From Sphingomonadales bacterium (GTDB lineage Bacteria > Pseudomonadota > Alphaproteobacteria > SMXS01): a stretch of 64,000 bases of DNA. The DNA lies in assembly GCA_022844405.1 (NCBI GenBank), contig JALHLV010000003.1, positions 1-64,000 of the forward strand, read 5' to 3'. Shown here one piece after another: positions 60,808 through 64,000 of this stretch (position 1 is the stretch's first letter; every line of letters starts with the position of its first letter). Position numbers and translations under genes: made by a program. Under the pieces are notes generated by a model. It ran no database searches. It was given only the letters and a program-made list of their open reading frames with translations, and was not told the DNA's origin.

Positions 60808-61836
60808 TCACGCCGGATCGGCGACCTTCAGGATGGTCTTGCCCTTGTTCTGGCCGGTGAACAGGCCCTGCAGCGCCAGCGGCGCGTTCTCCAGGCCCTC
60901 CGACAGCGTCTCATGCACCTTCAGCTTGCCTTCCTTGACCCACTTGCCGATGTCGGCAATGGCCTGCGGGAACTTGTGCGCGTAGTTGAACAGCAGGAAG
61001 CCCTCCATCCGCGCGCTCTTGAGGATCAGGAACAGGTAGTTGTTGGGACCCTCCGGCATGCCCCAGCCCGAATAGCCCGACGCGATGCCGCCGCAGATCA
61101 CCACCCGCGCGCCCTGCGCCAGGTTGGCCAGCGCGGCGTTCAGGATCGGCCCGCCGGTGTTGTCGTAGAACACGTTGACGCCACCCGGCGCCAGCTCGCG
61201 CAGCCTGGCTTCCATGTCGTCGCTCTTGTAGTCGATGGCCGCGTCGCAGGCGCCTTCCTCGACCACCCACTTGCACTTGTCCGCGCCGCCCGCCACGCCG
61301 ATCACCTTGCTGGCGCCGCGGATCTTGGCGATCTCGGCCACCGCCGAGCCGGTCGCGCCGGCCGCGCCTGAGACCAGCACCACGTCGCCTTCCTTCACCT
61401 GCCCCACCTCCTGCAGGCCGAAATAGGCGGTCAGCGTGGTGATGCCGAACACCGAGAACGCCCAGGTCAGCGGATAGTCGCGCGACACCACCTGCAGCGG
61501 CATCAGGCCCTCGCCGTTCTTCAGCACCGCATAGTCCTGCCACGGCATCATGCCGTTGACCACGTCGCCTTCCTTGACCGCCGGATCGTTCGACTTGACC
61601 ACCTGGCCCAGGCCCGACCCGAACATCGGCGCGCCGATCTTCACCGGGTCCATGTAGCCCGGTCCCTCGTTCAGCCAGCCGCGCTGGGTCGGATCGAACG
61701 ACAGATACAGCGTCTTCACCAGGATCTCGCCCGGCCCCGGATCGGGGACGGTCGTGGTCTTCAGCTCGAAATGCTCAGGCCCCACCAGTCCCGGCGGACG
61801 CGACTTCAAAACCCACTGACGGCTCTCTTTGCTCAT
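60808..61836 (-). CDS. NADP-dependent oxidoreductase, zinc-free MDR
   Basis: A 342-residue reductase of the same CurA/leukotriene B4 dehydrogenase class as the gene at 33455. It has LYLSFDPTQRGWLN, TLTAYFGLQEVGQ, the dinucleotide motif GAAGATGSAVAEIAK, GGADKCKWV and FYDNTGGPIL. The start is ATG 61836, with AAAAGGA 8 bases upstream; longer in-frame starts at 61845 and 61860 exist. Substrate is likely an enone or an enoyl compound. Confidence 0.92.
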   Translation of the reverse strand: MSKESRQWVLKSRPPGLVGPEHFELKTTTVPDPGPGEILVKTLYLSFDPTQRGWLNEGPGYMDPVKIGAPMFGSGLGQVVKSNDPAVKEGDVVNGMMPWQDYAVLKNGEGLMPLQVVSRDYPLTWAFSVFGITTLTAYFGLQEVGQVKEGDVVLVSGAAGATGSAVAEIAKIRGASKVIGVAGGADKCKWVVEEGACDAAIDYKSDDMEARLRELAPGGVNVFYDNTGGPILNAALANLAQGARVVICGGIASGYSGWGMPEGPNNYLFLILKSARMEGFLLFNYAHKFPQAIADIGKWVKEGKLKVHETLSEGLENAPLALQGLFTGQNKGKTILKVADPA

Positions 61837-62105
61837 GATGTGCATCCTTTTGAAATTCATCGGCGCCGATCTTCACCGTCGGCCCGTTCAGGCAGCACCA
61901 TAGATGATCCTGCCAGCGGGTCAATTCGGGTAGTTTCGGTGACAGTGCACTAAAATGCCGGCCGCATCGCCGCGGCGAACCCGGTCCTGGACGCGGCGGC
62001 TGGCCGGAGGGCCGGCCATCGGCTAACATCCCGACAGAACCGTGCGTCGCGGCAGGGGCAAGACATCCGCCGCCGCTCGAGCGCCAGCAGAAAAGGGGAT
62101 TGCCC

Positions 62106-62549
62106 GTGCGACAGACCATGCCGTTGGAAGTGGGAATCCCGGTCGTCGACCTCGACCGGATGTACGCGTTCTACACCCAGGTGCTGTCCTGCACCGAGGC
62201 GCGGCGCGCCGACATCCCCGCCTCGCTCAGCAGCAGCCTCGGCGTCGCCCCCGACGGCTACATCAATATCTGGCTGAAAACGCCGGGCAACGAGGTCATC
62301 AAGCTGGTCCGCCCGCCGATGCCACCCACCATCCCGCCCACCCCCGAATGGATGAGCGCCCGCACCGGCATCTCCTACCTCACCTTCTACTGCAGCGACC
62401 TCGACGCCACCCTCGCCGCCGCCGAAGCCGCCGGCGCGGTCCTGAAGTCCGACCGCGCCCTCATCGCCAAGGACCGCGATTTGCGGCTCTGCTTCTTCGC
62501 CGACCCCGAGGGCAACATCATCGAACTGGTGGAGCCGAAGCAAGCTTGA
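62106..62549 (+). CDS. VOC family (glyoxalase/bleomycin-resistance) protein
   Basis: A ~147-residue paired beta-alpha-beta-beta-beta protein: GIPVVDLDRMYAFYTQVL begins the first module and the second ends with CFFADPEGNIIELVEP, whose Glu is a metal ligand in the family. The start is probably GTG 62106, 7 bases after GGGG. It lies in a run of small dimeric-fold enzymes (ABM and a second VOC) that look like one catabolic operon. Confidence 0.88.
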   Translation: MRQTMPLEVGIPVVDLDRMYAFYTQVLSCTEARRADIPASLSSSLGVAPDGYINIWLKTPGNEVIKLVRPPMPPTIPPTPEWMSARTGISYLTFYCSDLDATLAAAEAAGAVLKSDRALIAKDRDLRLCFFADPEGNIIELVEPKQA

Positions 62550-62644
62550 GGTCCGCTACGGCCTTGCCAAACATCCCCCGCCTCCCCCACTCTCCTGATC
62601 GGCCGATCAACGGGCGGCCGGAACACGCAGGAAAGGGGATTCCG

Positions 62645-62992
62645 ATGGCCATCATCATCGCGGGCTGGATCGACCTGGACGTCGAGGACGTCACCGACAT
62701 CATCGCCAGCGCCAAGGCGCATATCGACGGCGCCTACACCGAGAACGGCTGCATCCACTACATCTGGACCAAGGACGTCTTCGTCCCCGGCCGCATCCAT
62801 GTCTACGAGGAGTGGGCCGAGACCGCCGACCTGCAGTACCATTTCGACAATCACTGGTACAAGGACATGGGCGGCCATTTGCGCCGGTTCCCGCGCAGGG
62901 GCTCGCAGATCCGCAAGTTCCGCGTCGACCTGATCGAGCCGGTCTACGACCCCTCGGGCACCCCGCGCGCCGACTTCTTCACCGCCAGATGA
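62645..62992 (+). CDS. ABM-domain monooxygenase-like protein
   Basis: A 115-residue protein with the antibiotic-biosynthesis-monooxygenase fold: IIIAGWIDLDVEDV, then ENGCIHYIWTKDV and IHVYEEWAETADLQYHFDN, the usual pattern of strands with a conserved EEW. Such proteins act on aromatic or polyketide-like substrates without cofactor, or have no enzymatic role. AAAGGGGATTCCG lies before the ATG. It is followed 11 bases later by a VOC gene. Confidence 0.85.
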   Translation: MAIIIAGWIDLDVEDVTDIIASAKAHIDGAYTENGCIHYIWTKDVFVPGRIHVYEEWAETADLQYHFDNHWYKDMGGHLRRFPRRGSQIRKFRVDLIEPVYDPSGTPRADFFTAR

Positions 62993-63003
62993 CGGAGGCC
63001 GCC

Positions 63004-63546
63004 ATGGCCCTGCCCCAATACCAGGTGATCCAGAACGCCTATCTGGTGAACGATCTCGACGAGGCGGTCCGCCGCCTCGCCCGCCAGGCCGGCTACGGAC
63101 CCTGGCTGATGCTGCGCCACATCGAGGTGCCGCGCGTGCACTACCGCGGCCAACCTGCCGTCATCGACATGTCGGGCGCGTTCACCCAGGCAGGCGACGT
63201 CCAGATCGAGCTGATCCAGGTCCACAGCACTGGCCCGTCCTGCTACCGCGACATCTATCCGGTCGGCAAGCAGGGCTTCCACCACACCGCCATGTTCGTG
63301 CCGGACTTCGAGGAGGCCTACGCCGCCTTCGAGGCCGCAGGCTGCCCCTGCGCCCAGCTCTTCGAGCTGCCCGACGGCGGCATGGCCGCCTACATGGACA
63401 CCAGCACCGTCAACGGCCACATGATCGAGATCTACAAGGACTCTCCCGGCATCCGCGCGCTCTACAGCACCGTCCGCGAGTTCTGCGCGACCCATCCCCG
63501 CGACACCGTCATGGACGGCGGCACCGTCGCCAGCATCATGACTTAG
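63004..63546 (+). CDS. VOC/glyoxalase_4-like protein
   Basis: A 180-residue vicinal-oxygen-chelate protein: IQNAYLVNDLDEAVRRLARQ opens the first module, GFHHTAMFVPDFEEAYAAF the second, and NGHMIEIYKDSPGI gives the C-terminal Glu ligand. The internal HxxxF and GHMIEIY His/Glu positions would bind a metal. ATG 63004 is chosen, as GGAGG lies 5 bases before it; ATG 62989 overlaps the previous stop. It belongs to the VOC-ABM-VOC group. Confidence 0.85.
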   Translation: MALPQYQVIQNAYLVNDLDEAVRRLARQAGYGPWLMLRHIEVPRVHYRGQPAVIDMSGAFTQAGDVQIELIQVHSTGPSCYRDIYPVGKQGFHHTAMFVPDFEEAYAAFEAAGCPCAQLFELPDGGMAAYMDTSTVNGHMIEIYKDSPGIRALYSTVREFCATHPRDTVMDGGTVASIMT

Positions 63547-63627
63547 GGGAAGAGGATCAGGGTTCTACCCGGGTCTGGCCCGCGATCATCTCGTCCTGCT
63601 TGATGAGATTGTCCACGAAACCATCCA

Positions 63628-64000
63628 TTACGCCCCCGCCGCCGCCCGCTTCATGGTCATGCGCGCGATGGTCACTTGGTGGATCTGGCTGGCGCCCTCG
63701 TACAGCCGGAACGGCCGAACGTCGCGGTAGAACCGCTCGATGCAGCTATAGTCGGCGATATAGCCCGAGCCGCCGAAAATCTGCACCGTGCGGTCGGCGA
63801 CTCGGCCGCACATCTCGGTCGCGAAGTACTTCGACATGGACGCTTCCATGCTCGTGTCCTCGCCCCGGTCGCGCTTGCGCGCCGTTTCCATGATCAGCGC
63901 CCTGGCCGCATGGATTTCCGTCTGGCAGTCGGCGATCAGCCCCTGGACGAGCTGGAACTCGCCAATCGGCTGGCCGAACTGCTTGCGGGTCATCGCGTGC
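63628..64000 (-). CDS. Acyl-CoA dehydrogenase (C-terminal part, truncated by window end)
   Basis: The last ~123 codons of an acyl-CoA dehydrogenase. Visible are TRKQFGQPIGEFQLVQGLIADC, the helix with MSKYFATEMCGRVADR, QIFGGSGYIADY and the closing RFYRDVRPFRLYEGASQIH, where the Glu of LYEGASQI is the catalytic base used by short/medium-chain-type enzymes. The frame continues past 64000, so the start is not known. It differs from the Ivd at 41214, whose base lies elsewhere. Confidence 0.9.
   Translation of the reverse strand, partial: HAMTRKQFGQPIGEFQLVQGLIADCQTEIHAARALIMETARKRDRGEDTSMEASMSKYFATEMCGRVADRTVQIFGGSGYIADYSCIERFYRDVRPFRLYEGASQIHQVTIARMTMKRAAAGA

Overview
The window is GC-rich bacterial DNA, most likely from an alphaproteobacterium. 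Two things point there. The core block ruvX-pyrB-pyrC-plsY-dprA-topA-rnr-DUF983 has an order familiar from that class. The imuA-imuB-dnaE2 mutagenesis cassette is preceded by a direct-repeat LexA box of the alphaproteobacterial type, GTTC-N7-GTTC. Isovaleryl-CoA dehydrogenase, a thiolase, zinc-free MDR oxidoreductases and several MFS carriers suggest a free-living heterotroph. I cannot name the genus.

Layout. Positions 1-1256 hold debris: the C-terminus of a transposase, a grpB-like gene, a 5' fragment of ruvX and an ISAs1-type transposase remnant whose edge lies exactly where the ruvX homology stops. Positions 1554-14995 form a surface-polysaccharide island. It starts with CDP-dideoxyhexose genes (rfbF, rfbG, rfbH), followed by a small unknown gene, an HpcH/HpaI aldolase, a HAD hydrolase, a ThDP-dependent C-C bond enzyme and an SDR reductase. 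Then come a Wza-like exporter, a Wzz-like co-polymerase and a GtrB/GtrA/membrane-glycosyltransferase trio. Most of these genes overlap by 4 bp (ATGA or GTGA), so they probably form one operon. A phosphate-selective-type porin follows. The intact ruvX at 16548 begins the housekeeping block, which runs to about 26.3 kb. The island is therefore bracketed by a broken and a complete ruvX.

Positions 26-38.8 kb carry a mixed set: MFS carriers, a tandem pair of exported paralogues, an S24/CI-type repressor next to a possible SOS box and a small cysteine-rich protein, an alanine-rich lipoprotein, a TetR regulator with an SDR, a MAPEG protein, and a cyanophycin-synthetase-like ATP-grasp protein whose Mur-ligase half looks degenerate. 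Positions 38.9-44 kb carry a hybrid histidine kinase, isovaleryl-CoA dehydrogenase, a TMEM165/GDT1 family Mn/Ca transporter behind a possible yybP-ykoY riboswitch, and a GST.

Positions 44-49.4 kb are the SOS mutagenesis operon. Upstream of it lies a phage lysis remnant with overlapping Rz/Rz1 spanins. Positions 51-53.8 kb hold an old-yellow-enzyme reductase and an MHS-type MFS carrier. Positions 54.2-58.6 kb are a compact chaperone-usher pilus operon. The right end (58.7-64 kb) is catabolic: thiolase, MDR reductase, VOC and ABM proteins, and the end of an acyl-CoA dehydrogenase. No rRNA, tRNA or CRISPR was seen.
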